From positions 16,545 to 80,544 of the IMG/VR virus record IMGVR_UViG_3300025065_000001: a DNA stretch of 64,000 nucleotides, one strand, 5' to 3'. Shown in pieces: positions 25,007-33,435 of the stretch (positions are counted from its first letter, which is position 1; every line of letters begins with the position of its first letter). Made by a program: the position numbers and the translations under genes. The notes under the pieces were generated by a model. The model was not told where the DNA came from. It did no database searches and worked only from the letters and a program-made list of their open reading frames with translations. This DNA comes from a virus.

Positions 25007-27388
25007 ATGGCGAATTCAGCGTTATTTAGTGAAGGTTCTTCTTATTTTGAAGAGTCAGCAGGACTTTACACTGTGAATGAGGGGCTTACCCACAACAAAT
25101 GCTACGCTCGAACTACGGAATTTGGTGGCTTATTTGGTAAAGGTCAAGCTACGGTTTCTGTGGCAATTACCACTGGTGCAGCGTCAGCGTCCTATCGTTT
25201 AGTTGATGAAGACGGAACAACGCCTGTAGGTGATGGCTCTTATACCACTTTTAGTAGCGGGGAAGCCTTCAACCTGGTCATTCCTGCAAATGCTCAGTGG
25301 TATAAGCTTCAACTGCTATTAGATGGTGAAACAGTCACACACTCTAGTCGATTTGGTTGTGGTGGTGTGACAATGATGAACGGTCAATCTCTTATTCAAA
25401 GAGTAATTACCGTGCCAGAAAGCAACACGATTACTGCAACGAGTTTAGGTATAGTTGCCACGCCATTTCACACAACCTTTCTTAGTACAAACACATTAGA
25501 CGCTCAATGGCTGCAACAAGCTGATGATGGTGTTATTCAGTCGGCATTTATTGCTGAGTATGTAAACAGAAAAGTTGAAGAAACTGGCGTCATGTGGGCT
25601 ATCTGTGGTCACGCAAAAGGTGGCGAGGTTATAGGAAACTTTATTCCTAACGGCTCAGAATGGCCCAAAATGGAAATCGTATATGCTGAGACTGACTGGC
25701 ATGAATGGATATGGTTTCAAGGTCACTCTGATGTAAATACAACATCGTCTACCTACACAAGTCGTTTAGAGCTTCTTAACAACGAAGTGGACCAAAGAAA
25801 TAATCTACAAGCCGTTAAGCTTATTGGTTCTATACCCAACATAAACAATACTGGGGCCAATAGCGGTTATGATGAAAGACTGAACAAGATCAGGCTTGCG
25901 CAAAAAGCTTACTGTGATGCAAACGGTATTGCTTACACGCAACCTAATGATTTAAAAACAGTAGATGATGGTGTTCATCCTACTGAAGCTGCTAACGTAG
26001 TTATGGCTCACCATTTTCTACGTGGACTTAAAGGAACTGATTTAGGGCCATTGCTCACTGGTTTTACACGTAATGGGGCAGAGTTAACACTTTATTTTAA
26101 TTTTGCGGATGGTAGTGACCAATTTGAAATATCTGGTGACATAAGTGATGTGATAAAAGTAGCTCGTTCCACCACTAGGTTTTCATACTTACCAATACAG
26201 TCAACATCGGTAAGTGGAAATACTATAGTTATTACATTGGTTGATGACCCTGCAACCGATGACCTAGTTATTTGGACGGGCTCTACAAACACCAATGACG
26301 GTAGTTCGTATATTCGCGATAACTACACGTATGATGGTTATGGTACGGGTCGCTCCATGGTTAGCACCATAGATATCGTTGACGGTGAAATGGTCTACTC
26401 TGAGACTGAGGCTCGCGTCATAGACACTACGTCCCCAGTTGTTATAAATAACGGTCCGAGCACGGTAACTATTTATGTTGGAGACAGTTATACCCCAAAC
26501 TTCAGTACCAACGAAGGGACGCTTTCAATTGATAACCCTGTAGATACTAGTACTGCCGGAACCTACACCGTAACTGCAACGGCAACAGACGCGGCAGGGA
26601 ACACAGGTTCTGCGACTCAAACCGTTATTGTCGAGGAAGTCCCTGTGATTACACCACCAACCGTGGTTCTAGGACCAAACCAGTCCGTCGAGTCTGGGCA
26701 AACTGTGTATTTAGATGCCACACAAAGTACGGCGGGTTCTCATCCGATTGCCAGCTATGAATGGACGCAGACCGCGGGGGATACTGTAACTTTAGTCAAC
26801 GGTAATACTGCCAGCCCGAGCTTCATCGCGCCAAGCGAGAATGACGCACAAACAATTACGTTTAGTGTCGTGGGCATCGACACAGAGGGAACCCGAAGCA
26901 CTGCTAAAACGGTTTCAATTGCCGTGGCCGCGTTCAACTTCGACGGTAGTATCTTGGAGTTAATCGACTCGGTAGCCTTTGAGTTGATCACAGATGGTAA
27001 CTTAATGATTTACCCTGGCAGAGCGAACCGTGAGATTATCAAACTTCGTCCGAGTAGCGAGTTAGGTTTGGTAGTTGATGATGATGGTTGTATAGACTTC
27101 GAAGCCACCGCTAACACAATTAGCAAGCTAGAAGTAATCATATATAACACTTCTGAAAAAGCGCGAATCGACTCAGACACCACCGCTATTGTTTTCGAAG
27201 GCACAGAAGCCCATTGCCGCTTTGGAGACTTCCAACCTAAGAGCGCGAGAGAACCTTTTGATGTTGCAGTAGTTCTCTACATTGAGGGTGATGGAAGAGG
27301 CGTTGTTGTCTACTCAACCAGTGAAGCGTTATCGACGCAGGGAGCCTCACCAATAAGCGCTTATGTGCAAGCTAACTTAGGTGCATAA
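25007..27388 (+). CDS. SGNH esterase-like tail protein with Ig/PKD-like domains
   Basis: A 793-residue protein. Residues about 118-350 have the SGNH/sialate O-acetylesterase signature blocks: MMNGQSLIQR (nucleophile Ser in G-Q-S), WFQGHSDVN (like the W-x-Q-G-E-S-D block) and DDGVHPTE (Asp-x-x-His pair). A DUF5011/Ig-like domain follows (SPVVINNGPSTVTIYVGDSY), then a PKD/REJ-like domain (VVLGPNQSVESGQTVYLDA), then a C-terminal beta domain. It likely removes acetyl groups from capsule or O-antigen during adsorption. The Glu of the block is His here. Activity is inferred from motifs. Confidence 0.74.
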   Translation: MANSALFSEGSSYFEESAGLYTVNEGLTHNKCYARTTEFGGLFGKGQATVSVAITTGAASASYRLVDEDGTTPVGDGSYTTFSSGEAFNLVIPANAQWYKLQLLLDGETVTHSSRFGCGGVTMMNGQSLIQRVITVPESNTITATSLGIVATPFHTTFLSTNTLDAQWLQQADDGVIQSAFIAEYVNRKVEETGVMWAICGHAKGGEVIGNFIPNGSEWPKMEIVYAETDWHEWIWFQGHSDVNTTSSTYTSRLELLNNEVDQRNNLQAVKLIGSIPNINNTGANSGYDERLNKIRLAQKAYCDANGIAYTQPNDLKTVDDGVHPTEAANVVMAHHFLRGLKGTDLGPLLTGFTRNGAELTLYFNFADGSDQFEISGDISDVIKVARSTTRFSYLPIQSTSVSGNTIVITLVDDPATDDLVIWTGSTNTNDGSSYIRDNYTYDGYGTGRSMVSTIDIVDGEMVYSETEARVIDTTSPVVINNGPSTVTIYVGDSYTPNFSTNEGTLSIDNPVDTSTAGTYTVTATATDAAGNTGSATQTVIVEEVPVITPPTVVLGPNQSVESGQTVYLDATQSTAGSHPIASYEWTQTAGDTVTLVNGNTASPSFIAPSENDAQTITFSVVGIDTEGTRSTAKTVSIAVAAFNFDGSILELIDSVAFELITDGNLMIYPGRANREIIKLRPSSELGLVVDDDGCIDFEATANTISKLEVIIYNTSEKARIDSDTTAIVFEGTEAHCRFGDFQPKSAREPFDVAVVLYIEGDGRGVVVYSTSEALSTQGASPISAYVQANLGA

Positions 27389-27390
27389 TT

Positions 27391-27420
27391 ACAATGGCCA
27401 AGGATGGCCATTGTTCATTT
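27391..27420 (+). terminator. Terminator-like hairpin after the tail module
   Basis: ACAATGGCCA-AGGA-TGGCCATTGT is a perfect 10-bp stem that starts just after the esterase stop, followed by TCATTT. The T-run is weak, but the stem is strong. It separates tail and lysis transcription. Confidence 0.6.
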
Positions 27421-27446
27421 ACAGTCTTGCTTAAGGGTAGTATGCT
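27418..27446 (+). promoter_or_regulatory. Sigma70-like promoter of the lysis cassette
   Basis: TTTACA (27418-27423), a 17-base spacer and TATGCT (27441-27446) lie between the hairpin and the first lysis-region gene. The predicted start is near 27453, so the detached box at 27463 would be in the first bases of the mRNA leader. Confidence 0.6.
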
Positions 27447-27462
27447 TGATTGAAAATTAGGC

Positions 27463-27473
27463 TAATTGACGAT
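27463..27473 (+). promoter_or_regulatory. Detached start box in the lysis leader
   Basis: TAATTGACGAT lies 14 bases before the ATG at 27488. The gene uses its own weak GGCGG ribosome site. Pairing of the sRNA here would cover the 5' leader close to the ribosome site. Confidence 0.55.
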
Positions 27474-27487
27474 ACTTAGGCGGCAAG

Positions 27488-27880
27488 ATGGGCATACTCG
27501 ATCCCTCTAAGCTCAATATAAAAGTTGAGCAAATCCCTACCGAAAGTGAAGTTATTAAAATCTTCAATGAACGACATAAACTTGTCGCTCTATTTATCTG
27601 TTCGCCTATGGCCGTTAAGAAAGGCCGATACACTTTTACTTCAGTGCTTCTAGACGTTAGTTATGAGGATAGTGTCTGCCAGATACTCAACTCATTTCTA
27701 GCTGCGGAAAAGAGTGGAGATTATCGCAAGTTCTTAAACTTCAAAACGCGGTCCTCCGATGTATCTTATTTTTCTATAAATACCCTTCGCTTAAAGCTCT
27801 CATACTTTGGCGTCTGGGTGCTAATTATCTTGAGTTCACTTGGTATTAATCTCGGTTTAATGAAGTATTTGGGGCACTAA
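27488..27880 (+). CDS. Lysis-region membrane protein, unknown
   Basis: A 130-residue protein with a soluble N-terminal part of about 95 residues and one C-terminal transmembrane segment (YFGVWVLIILSSLGINLGLM). It is first in the lysis transcript and could be a holin or antiholin component, but one tail anchor is not diagnostic. The next gene begins 2 bases after its stop codon. Confidence 0.5.
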   Translation: MGILDPSKLNIKVEQIPTESEVIKIFNERHKLVALFICSPMAVKKGRYTFTSVLLDVSYEDSVCQILNSFLAAEKSGDYRKFLNFKTRSSDVSYFSINTLRLKLSYFGVWVLIILSSLGINLGLMKYLGH

Positions 27881-27881
27881 G

Positions 27882-28340
27882 ATGGACTCAACAACCTTGC
27901 TAGCACTCTTAGGGGTGATGGCCACTATTAGTGGTGTAGCGGTAACAATCGCGCTATTTATCATATCGGGAATAAAATCTGATATGAAAAGCGCACATGA
28001 AAGTTTTTCACAAAGTAATAAAAACCTGTGGGAAACCGTAAATAAAAATCACGCCACGGCAAACTCCTTAGCCACAAAAATCGCGGGAGAACTCGCAGCA
28101 TTCAAAGAGCACGTTGCATTAGCTCACCCGAGGGAAGAACGCGTTAATGAAAAGCTTGAATTCAACAAGCAGCATATCGACCAAGCCCTCTCAGGTATAA
28201 ACCACCGTCTTTCGAAACTGGAATCTGACCAAAGTATCGTCATTCAGCATATGACCCAGATCAGTAACCAGCAATCACAAACAATGTCCTATTTAAAAGA
28301 ACTGGTTAAAAACAAAAATTCTGAGGCTAAAAATGGCTAA
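27882..28340 (+). CDS. N-anchored coiled-coil lysis-region protein
   Basis: A 152-residue protein with an N-terminal membrane segment (LLALLGVMATISGVAVTIAL) and a long helical, probably coiled-coil, remainder (INHRLSKLESDQSIVIQHM). The topology resembles spanin-like or antiholin-like proteins. It overlaps the endolysin start by 8 bases, so the three genes are translated together. Function not established. Confidence 0.5.
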   Translation: MDSTTLLALLGVMATISGVAVTIALFIISGIKSDMKSAHESFSQSNKNLWETVNKNHATANSLATKIAGELAAFKEHVALAHPREERVNEKLEFNKQHIDQALSGINHRLSKLESDQSIVIQHMTQISNQQSQTMSYLKELVKNKNSEAKNG

Positions 28341-28902
28341 CTACTCCGCAGACCCAAGAGTTCAGGCTTATATCGCGCAAATTGTGAAACTAGAAGCGGG
28401 GTACGTAGATAATCCTCGCGATAAAGGTGGGCCTACGAACTGGGGAATTACTGAAAAGGTTGCACGCGCTCACGGTTACACTGGCGCTATGAAAGATATG
28501 CCGCAATCCAAAGCCCGAGAAATCTACTTACAGACCTATTGGTTTGGCCCTCGTATCTCGGAGCTGGCTTCGGTAAGCCCTGAGATAGCGTGGGAGGTGT
28601 TTGAAGCTGGGGTGAATCTTGGTACCGGTACAGGGATTAAGTTTCTGCAGCGTGCGTTGAATGCCTTTAATAAGATGCAAACCATCTACATCGATATAAA
28701 GGTGGATGGGATATTTGGTAGCAAAACTCTAAAGGCCCTGCAGCTTTACTTTGCTTATCGTAAAGGCTTGGCCGAACCGGTTCTATTGAAAGCGCTCAAT
28801 TGTTTACAAGGGGCCTATTATTTAGAACTGGCCGAATCCCGAGAGACAGATGAAACGTTTGTCTTTGGTTGGATAAATAAGCGCATAGCGCTAAGAGATT
28901 GA
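28333..28902 (+). CDS. Endolysin, GH108-type muramidase
   Basis: A 189-residue lysozyme-like enzyme. The glycosyl hydrolase 108 signature LEAGYVDNPRDKGGPTNWGI holds the catalytic Glu at about residue 18. A C-terminal part (KVDGIFGSKTLKAL) is a peptidoglycan-binding domain. It would cut the glycan backbone for lysis. There is no signal peptide, so release depends on a holin. The last codons overlap a box at 28895-28906. Confidence 0.9.
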   Translation: MANYSADPRVQAYIAQIVKLEAGYVDNPRDKGGPTNWGITEKVARAHGYTGAMKDMPQSKAREIYLQTYWFGPRISELASVSPEIAWEVFEAGVNLGTGTGIKFLQRALNAFNKMQTIYIDIKVDGIFGSKTLKALQLYFAYRKGLAEPVLLKALNCLQGAYYLELAESRETDETFVFGWINKRIALRD

Positions 28903-28906
28903 CGAT
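28895..28906 (+). promoter_or_regulatory. Detached start box over the endolysin stop
   Basis: GAGATTGACGAT spans the TGA stop of the endolysin and is followed by AATTGGAG, the ribosome site of the next gene, which starts at 28922. Complementarity to the sRNA continues to AATT on the 3' side. Confidence 0.55.
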
Positions 28907-28921
28907 AATTGGAGCTACAAC

Positions 28922-29266
28922 ATGAAAGCCGCATTAATACTTCTTTTTAGAAACTTTGGTGCCGCATTGCTGACACGACATATGGTTTTGTTGTTGTTAA
29001 GGCTAGCGGCAAAATTCACTGAAAACAAAATCGACGACAATGTTGTTGGTTTGATCGACGCAGGGTTTAAAAACGATATCAACTCAATGCAGTGGTATAT
29101 TGAAGCGATATCTGACCAAATAGAAATCGAGCTGAGGAAAAGGCGAGAGGCTGAAGAAGCTGAGGCCGAGGCCAAGAGGAAGAAAGCTGAAGCTGAGAAA
29201 CCTGTACCTAGACCTGATAACCCTGTCCCCGAACCTGAACCTCGAGAACCAACTAAACAAAAGTAA
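28922..29266 (+). CDS. Small lysis-region protein, holin-like N terminus
   Basis: A 114-residue protein. The first 35 residues are hydrophobic with one or two possible membrane spans (MKAALILLFRNFGAALLTRH, VLLLLRLAAKF). The remainder is a charged helix (RKRREAEEAEAEAKRKKAEA) and a proline-rich end. The small hydrophobic start and charged end fit a small holin or accessory lysis protein, but this is uncertain. It is the last gene before the terminator at 29282. Confidence 0.5.
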   Translation: MKAALILLFRNFGAALLTRHMVLLLLRLAAKFTENKIDDNVVGLIDAGFKNDINSMQWYIEAISDQIEIELRKRREAEEAEAEAKRKKAEAEKPVPRPDNPVPEPEPREPTKQK

Positions 29267-29281
29267 CTAAACCCTAGAAAC

Positions 29282-29310
29282 AAAAAAGCCACTCTAAGAG
29301 TGGCTTTTTT
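29282..29310. terminator. Bidirectional Rho-independent terminator
   Basis: AAAAAAGCCACTC-TAA-GAGTGGCTTTTTT is a perfect 13-bp inverted repeat with T-runs on both strands. It ends the rightward lysis transcript and could also stop leftward transcription that passes through the integrase and attP. Confidence 0.93.
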
Positions 29311-29327
29311 ATGGGTTTCACTTAATT

Positions 29328-29384
29328 TGTGTCACGAAACTAAACTCGTGTCGTACTCGTGTCATTTCGTGTCCCTTTCGTGTC
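29328..29384. repeat. attP arm-type direct repeats (CGTGTC array)
   Basis: CGTGTC occurs at 29347, 29358, 29368 and 29379, and TGTGTC at 29328. The last four are spaced 10-11 bp, one helical turn, so all face the same side of DNA. Related CGTGCC/CGTGTC copies occur at 29517, 29533 and 29544 on the other side of the core, inside the integrase gene. A second pair, TTTGTACC, lies at 29420 and 29431. These are likely integrase arm or excisionase binding sites. Confidence 0.65.
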
Positions 29385-29446
29385 ACCTTTCGGTACTGGT
29401 AAAAGAGGTAAGTTGTTGATTTGTACCCTCTTTGTACCTTCTTGTT

Positions 29447-29477
29447 TGGTGGAGCTGGCGGGATTTGAACCCGCGTC
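29447..29477 (-). other. attP core: copy of the ssrA (tmRNA) 3' end
   Basis: Read on the minus strand, the 31 bases run GACGCGGGTTCAAATCCCGC then CAGCTCCACCA: a T-arm, acceptor strand and CCA end. This equals the usual tmRNA 3' end of gammaproteobacteria. There is no matching tRNA body nearby, so it is not a phage tRNA. Integration would restore the host ssrA 3' end. The position next to the integrase end supports attP. Confidence 0.85.
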
Positions 29478-29486
29478 GATTATTTC

Positions 29487-30725
29487 CTAAATAGCTGATA
29501 AGCTTGGTTTTTTATTCGTGCCATTGGTATCTCGTGCCGCACTCGTGTCATTTTGGATTTTTTTCTCGTAATCCTCGATGAATTTACCGTAGTGTCGAAA
29601 TAGCATTTCTGGCGAAGAGTGGCCCATCCAATTTGCCAACTGCCACAAGTTAATTCCCTCACTAATATGTCGAGTCGCGAAAGTGTGACGCATTTGATAC
29701 GGGTACCGGTATCTTACTTTTGCAGCGGTAAGAATTCGACTCCATTTGTGTTTACGAAATGAGTCTGGGTTTATCCGGTTCAACTCCCCCTCTGGCAGTT
29801 CCATTCCAAACTTTAAGTTTTTAGGGAACACAAAACCGCGACCCAGATAGGAAAGTTCTCTTTGCCGGTTAAGGGCATTCATCGCGCTTTCATTTAAAGG
29901 TATGGCACGTTTACCGGCTTTTGATTTTGGACCCTTGATCTCGTTATGCACAATGGCCGCTTTTACGACTAAGGTGTTGTGAATGAAATCGACTTCGTTC
30001 CACTTAAGCGCCGACCATTCACTAGGCCGCATCCCCGTATTGAAAACCAGCTCAACAATATTTAGCTCTTCCGGTCTGCAATGCTCATAGATTGCTTCGA
30101 CTTCTTGTGGTGTGAACGGGTCGATATCATCGTGGCCACCGTCTAAATCTACCTTGTTATCTTTTTCTACGTAGTTAGAAAGCTTCACACCATCAATCGG
30201 ATTGGTTGGTACCAGTCCGTCAGTCACAGCTTCGGCCAGTGCAGTACGTAAAAAGCTGAACTTGTTTCGCAGTGTTTTAGGTGAGTTCCCAGACTTGAGA
30301 ACAAAGCTTTTCAAAACTTGCGGCGAGAGCTCGGTCACAGGGATAGGGTGGAGTTCCTTAACCGAGGTCTTCAGTTTTTCGTAGCCTTTAATAGTAGAAG
30401 GTGAGAGCCCCCGTTTCTTGACGCTCTCAATATATTCCTCCAAGTACGCTTCAACAGTCTTGCCCCACGCTACAGCGCCACCGAATATTTTTAGCTTTGG
30501 TGAGCTGGGGAAGTAGTCCGCGTATCGGAAAGTTTCACGCTCAATTTTATTTAATATCTCACCGCGTAAGTTACCCGCGTATTTGATATTTGATTTGTTG
30601 ACTGGAACCTTAAGGAGTTCGCGGCAGCGAACCCCTTTATATTCGAAGTTAATTTGAATACGGTCTTCTTTGGCCCCAGGCCTAATAGTTACCCCGCGAG
30701 GGAGTTGCCCCCATTTCTTATCCAT
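29487..30725 (-). CDS. int: Tyrosine recombinase integrase
   Basis: A 412-residue enzyme. It has an N-terminal arm-binding domain of the DUF3596 type (GVTIRPGAKEDRIQINFEYK), then a core-binding SAM-like domain (VEAYLEEYIESVKKRGLSPS), then the catalytic domain. The catalytic Arg is in NTGMRPSEWSALKW, a Lys in KSKAGKRAIPL, the H-x-x-R box in QMRHTFATRHI, then GHSSPEMLFRHYGKF with the nucleophile Tyr. It should insert the phage at ssrA. The 3' end lies beside the attP core, and the start is inside the excisionase gene. Confidence 0.93.
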   Translation of the reverse strand: MDKKWGQLPRGVTIRPGAKEDRIQINFEYKGVRCRELLKVPVNKSNIKYAGNLRGEILNKIERETFRYADYFPSSPKLKIFGGAVAWGKTVEAYLEEYIESVKKRGLSPSTIKGYEKLKTSVKELHPIPVTELSPQVLKSFVLKSGNSPKTLRNKFSFLRTALAEAVTDGLVPTNPIDGVKLSNYVEKDNKVDLDGGHDDIDPFTPQEVEAIYEHCRPEELNIVELVFNTGMRPSEWSALKWNEVDFIHNTLVVKAAIVHNEIKGPKSKAGKRAIPLNESAMNALNRQRELSYLGRGFVFPKNLKFGMELPEGELNRINPDSFRKHKWSRILTAAKVRYRYPYQMRHTFATRHISEGINLWQLANWMGHSSPEMLFRHYGKFIEDYEKKIQNDTSAARDTNGTNKKPSLSAI

Positions 30726-30937
30726 TGTTCTACCGCTTCTAAGTCAATCCAAAGTTCGCGAATATGGGGTGGCTTAATAGCATGTACGCCTTTTACCCAG
30801 TGTCCGCGTTTAATTCTCTGTCGTACCGTTTCTATGTCTTCACCAGACAGTTCACAATATTTAGTGAGTGGTACGGTTCTTAGGCTAGTAGTCACATTAA
30901 TAGCAACAGGGTAGTTATCATTAGCTGAGTTCGTCAT
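30689..30937 (-). CDS. xis: Excisionase-like DNA-binding protein
   Basis: An 82-residue protein with a winged-helix excisionase pattern (LTKYCELSGEDIETVRQRIK...WVKGVHAIKPPHIRELWIDLEAVEQW, split here). It would bend attP and direct excision. It overlaps the integrase start by 37 bases, so the two are translationally linked. ATG 30937 is preferred over TTG 30952. The box at 30938-30950 is perfect, and the 17-base match to the sRNA extends through ATTTGG. Confidence 0.8.
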   Translation of the reverse strand: MTNSANDNYPVAINVTTSLRTVPLTKYCELSGEDIETVRQRIKRGHWVKGVHAIKPPHIRELWIDLEAVEQWIRNGGNSLAG

Positions 30938-30962
30938 ATCGTCAATTTCCAAATTTTAAAAG

Positions 30963-31145
30963 TTAGATTCCAAAGGGTTTAGGGTCTCTTGCGTGATATT
31001 TACAAAGAAACTCGTATTTTACTTCAGGACCAAACATTGTAAGGGGTTCGTCACTCACAACATCCGGAGGAAGAAATTTTTTCACCGTCGCATACTCATT
31101 ACAGTATTTACAGTAGCGGACTTTGAAGTGAGGTTTATCTTTCAT
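30963..31145 (-). CDS. Small zinc-ribbon-like protein, copy 1
   Basis: A 60-residue protein with YCKYCNEYATV near the N terminus and a CKYH near the end, a possible four-ligand zinc site. It is a clear paralogue of the next upstream gene (KPHFKVRYCKYCNEYATV versus KPRFKVPYCKYCHEYATV). Function unknown. ATG 31145 is preferred over GTG 31151, though the ribosome site (AGGGA) is only fair. Confidence 0.6.
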   Translation of the reverse strand: MKDKPHFKVRYCKYCNEYATVKKFLPPDVVSDEPLTMFGPEVKYEFLCKYHARDPKPFGI

Positions 31146-31363
31146 AACCACAAATCCCTAGAACATGCGAGGTTATCGAATCTGAAGGTTAAAGCATCGT
31201 GAGCGTTTCTAACGTGGTCAAAACAAACGCTCTCAAAAACAACAGCATCGTCGTTTTTAGTTATCTTTTCGAAAGGCCCTCGGATTGGTGCTTGCTGAGT
31301 TACCGTCGCATACTCATGGCAGTATTTACAGTAAGGGACTTTAAATCGTGGTTTCTCTATCAT
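31142..31363 (-). CDS. Small zinc-ribbon-like protein, copy 2
   Basis: A 73-residue paralogue of the adjacent gene, with YCKYCHEYATV and later FESVCFDHV. ATG 31363 follows GGGAATTGATTTT, a decayed form of the start box. The pair probably arose by tandem duplication followed by divergence of the C-terminal halves. It overlaps the next gene by 4 bases. Confidence 0.6.
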   Translation of the reverse strand: MIEKPRFKVPYCKYCHEYATVTQQAPIRGPFEKITKNDDAVVFESVCFDHVRNAHDALTFRFDNLACSRDLWL

Positions 31364-31384
31364 AAAATCAATTCCCAAATCAAA

Positions 31385-31402
31385 GGCTGGCTTTCACCAG
31401 CC
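31385..31402 (-). terminator. Hairpin after the SbcC-like gene
   Basis: GGCTGG and CCAGCC pair around a six-base loop. On the minus strand the stem is followed by TTTGATTT. It may act as a leaky terminator between the nuclease pair and the small-gene/integrase end. Confidence 0.5.
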
Positions 31403-31410
31403 TATAAAAG

Positions 31411-33435
31411 TTAAACAGCTACGCGGTTCTCGGCATCTAGTTCTTTATGTGATGCCTGTAAAACCTGTCCGATATGAGGCGTGATACGTTGGATACATTG
31501 CCATGTGAAGCTGGCTCGTGTGTCGTCCATCGCGCTATCAATCTCGTCTAACATCATTAAAGGTAATACACGGTGAGTCAAAATACGACCTAAACCTATG
31601 CGTAGCGTTAAATTAGCAAGGTCTTTACCCGAACCTGATAGCGTTCTTAGCGGCTGGCCATCAACAACAACCTCGAAATCCTGTCCCACTTCAACGGACT
31701 GGAATTCGCCACCGGTCATTTCACTCATAAGCATCGAGGCCACTTTATTAAGCGAAGGCAATAGGTGACTCTGAACCTTAGCTTTCACCACTTTAAGTGC
31801 TTCACGGGCCCGAGACAGTTCCGATAAACGCTCTTCCTCGGCAGCTACACCATCAATACTTTTATTATAGGTGGCCAAAGCCTGTTCGTACTGCCCCGAA
31901 AGGTGCTCGTAGTTCGCCCATTCTTGACGGGCCGACTCTAGTTGGCTAATAACATTACGTAAGGTCGCTTCAGTATTCTCAGGGAATTGCTGTGTAATAC
32001 TGTTAAGCGTTTCTTGCGCTTGGTCATACCTAGCTGTAGCCTCAGCATAAGCTTGCATTAAACCTTCAAAATGCGTTGCTTGACTGTCATACATCCGCAT
32101 CTGGTTATCATACTGGTCTTTTATCCGCTTACAGGTACCTTCCCAGTTCTTAATTTGCTGGTCATTCATCTGAGAAATATTCGATACATGGCTCTTATAG
32201 TCCTTGTTCTCTTTCTCAAACTGCAGTATTGCAGACTTAGCCGTGCGAACTTCATGAAGCGCGGTTCTCAAATCATCAATATTTAAGCTCTGCAGCTCTT
32301 CTAATACCGTGTCATGCCTCTTGTTTATTTCAATTTGGGCAGCGATATCATTCCATTGCTTAATGGTTAAGCTCGGTGCCTTTTCCCTTAAACGTAATTT
32401 TTCCAGTTCTGCAATCTCTGCCGACAAATGGAAGTGATGGTTACATTTAGGACACTCAATCGTGTGTGAAGCCTTGAGCTCTTGGATACGAGTATAACGC
32501 TCGTGTTCGGCCCAAGCTTCATAAAGCTCTCCTATTTCGGGCCACTCGGCGTTAGGTTCACAAGGCTTGTACTGTGCCTCGAGACGCAAGAACTCAGCTT
32601 CAACCTTCACCGCTTTATCAAGGTTATTCTGAAGGTTCAGTTCCACGGTGGTTAACTGGGATACTGTGCTTGGCATACCGTTAGTTAACGTCGGGAACTC
32701 AGGGGCTTTCATCGTAGGCGATAGAAGCTGTGGTTTTTCTGGGTAAATCGGCTCTTCGGGTTGTACAGGTTTTGTTGGCTCCGTTGGTACCGAGACCGCT
32801 TTTGCCGTTAACCAGTTCTCAAGACTTGTTTTATACGTTGCTAGCGCATTCTCGATATCGGCCTTAGGAGTTTGAGGTTGAGTCGGCGCCACAGGTTCTA
32901 CCAAGTTCTTTTTGTGAGTGTCGATAACCGCACGCAGTTCTCTAATCTCTCCGGCCATATTATTAGCAAGCCCATCCATCTGTGTAAGGCCAGCTACCGA
33001 ATCAATCATTTGTTTACGTTCAGTTGGGCGCATATCCGCAAGCGCTTGGATATCACCTTGAGCGCACCAGTGAGCAATACGGAATACATCAAAGCCATAA
33101 CCCAGGGTTCTAACTACCCACTGATTTACAGGCTTGGTACCACTTACGATAGGCTCATTTTTATGGAAGACTTCAGACTTAGATTTGGTACGGTTGATAG
33201 TGTACGTCTCGCCATTGATAGCAATAACAACCTCTACCTTCATTCGCTTGTAATCGCCAGCAATGCCGCGTAGTGCTTTGTTACCGAAGAGGGCAAAGCC
33301 TACCATTTCAAAGTTAAGTGATTTACCTTTGCCGTTCGCTCCGGTGATCAAGGTCGAACCCGCATTTAGTTCCAACTCGTTTTTAATTGTTTTGCCGTTC
33401 GAGAACGTTAAGTCATATTTAATTAAAGAAAGCAT
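31411..33435 (-). CDS. SbcC/Rad50-like ATPase nuclease subunit
   Basis: A 674-residue protein. Walker A is GANGKGKS near residue 34; two long coiled-coil arms flank a zinc-hook ECPKC near the middle; the C-terminal ABC signature is LSGSGKDLANLTLRIGLGR, followed by Walker B LMMLDEIDSAMD. With the SbcD-like partner it should process DNA ends and hairpins, like T4 gp46/gp47. The start is the internal ATG 33435, which overlaps the partner stop (TAATG) behind GGAGGCGG. Confidence 0.9.
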   Translation of the reverse strand: MLSLIKYDLTFSNGKTIKNELELNAGSTLITGANGKGKSLNFEMVGFALFGNKALRGIAGDYKRMKVEVVIAINGETYTINRTKSKSEVFHKNEPIVSGTKPVNQWVVRTLGYGFDVFRIAHWCAQGDIQALADMRPTERKQMIDSVAGLTQMDGLANNMAGEIRELRAVIDTHKKNLVEPVAPTQPQTPKADIENALATYKTSLENWLTAKAVSVPTEPTKPVQPEEPIYPEKPQLLSPTMKAPEFPTLTNGMPSTVSQLTTVELNLQNNLDKAVKVEAEFLRLEAQYKPCEPNAEWPEIGELYEAWAEHERYTRIQELKASHTIECPKCNHHFHLSAEIAELEKLRLREKAPSLTIKQWNDIAAQIEINKRHDTVLEELQSLNIDDLRTALHEVRTAKSAILQFEKENKDYKSHVSNISQMNDQQIKNWEGTCKRIKDQYDNQMRMYDSQATHFEGLMQAYAEATARYDQAQETLNSITQQFPENTEATLRNVISQLESARQEWANYEHLSGQYEQALATYNKSIDGVAAEEERLSELSRAREALKVVKAKVQSHLLPSLNKVASMLMSEMTGGEFQSVEVGQDFEVVVDGQPLRTLSGSGKDLANLTLRIGLGRILTHRVLPLMMLDEIDSAMDDTRASFTWQCIQRITPHIGQVLQASHKELDAENRVAV

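Noticed and set aside
29328-29384. CRISPR-like array
   Set aside because: Repeat units are six bases with 10-11 bp periodicity and there are no spacers of CRISPR size. Integrase arm sites explain it better.
29447-29477. tRNA gene near the integrase
   Set aside because: Only a T-arm and acceptor 3' end are present. The flanking bases cannot form D or anticodon arms, and the sequence equals a tmRNA end, so it is an attachment site.
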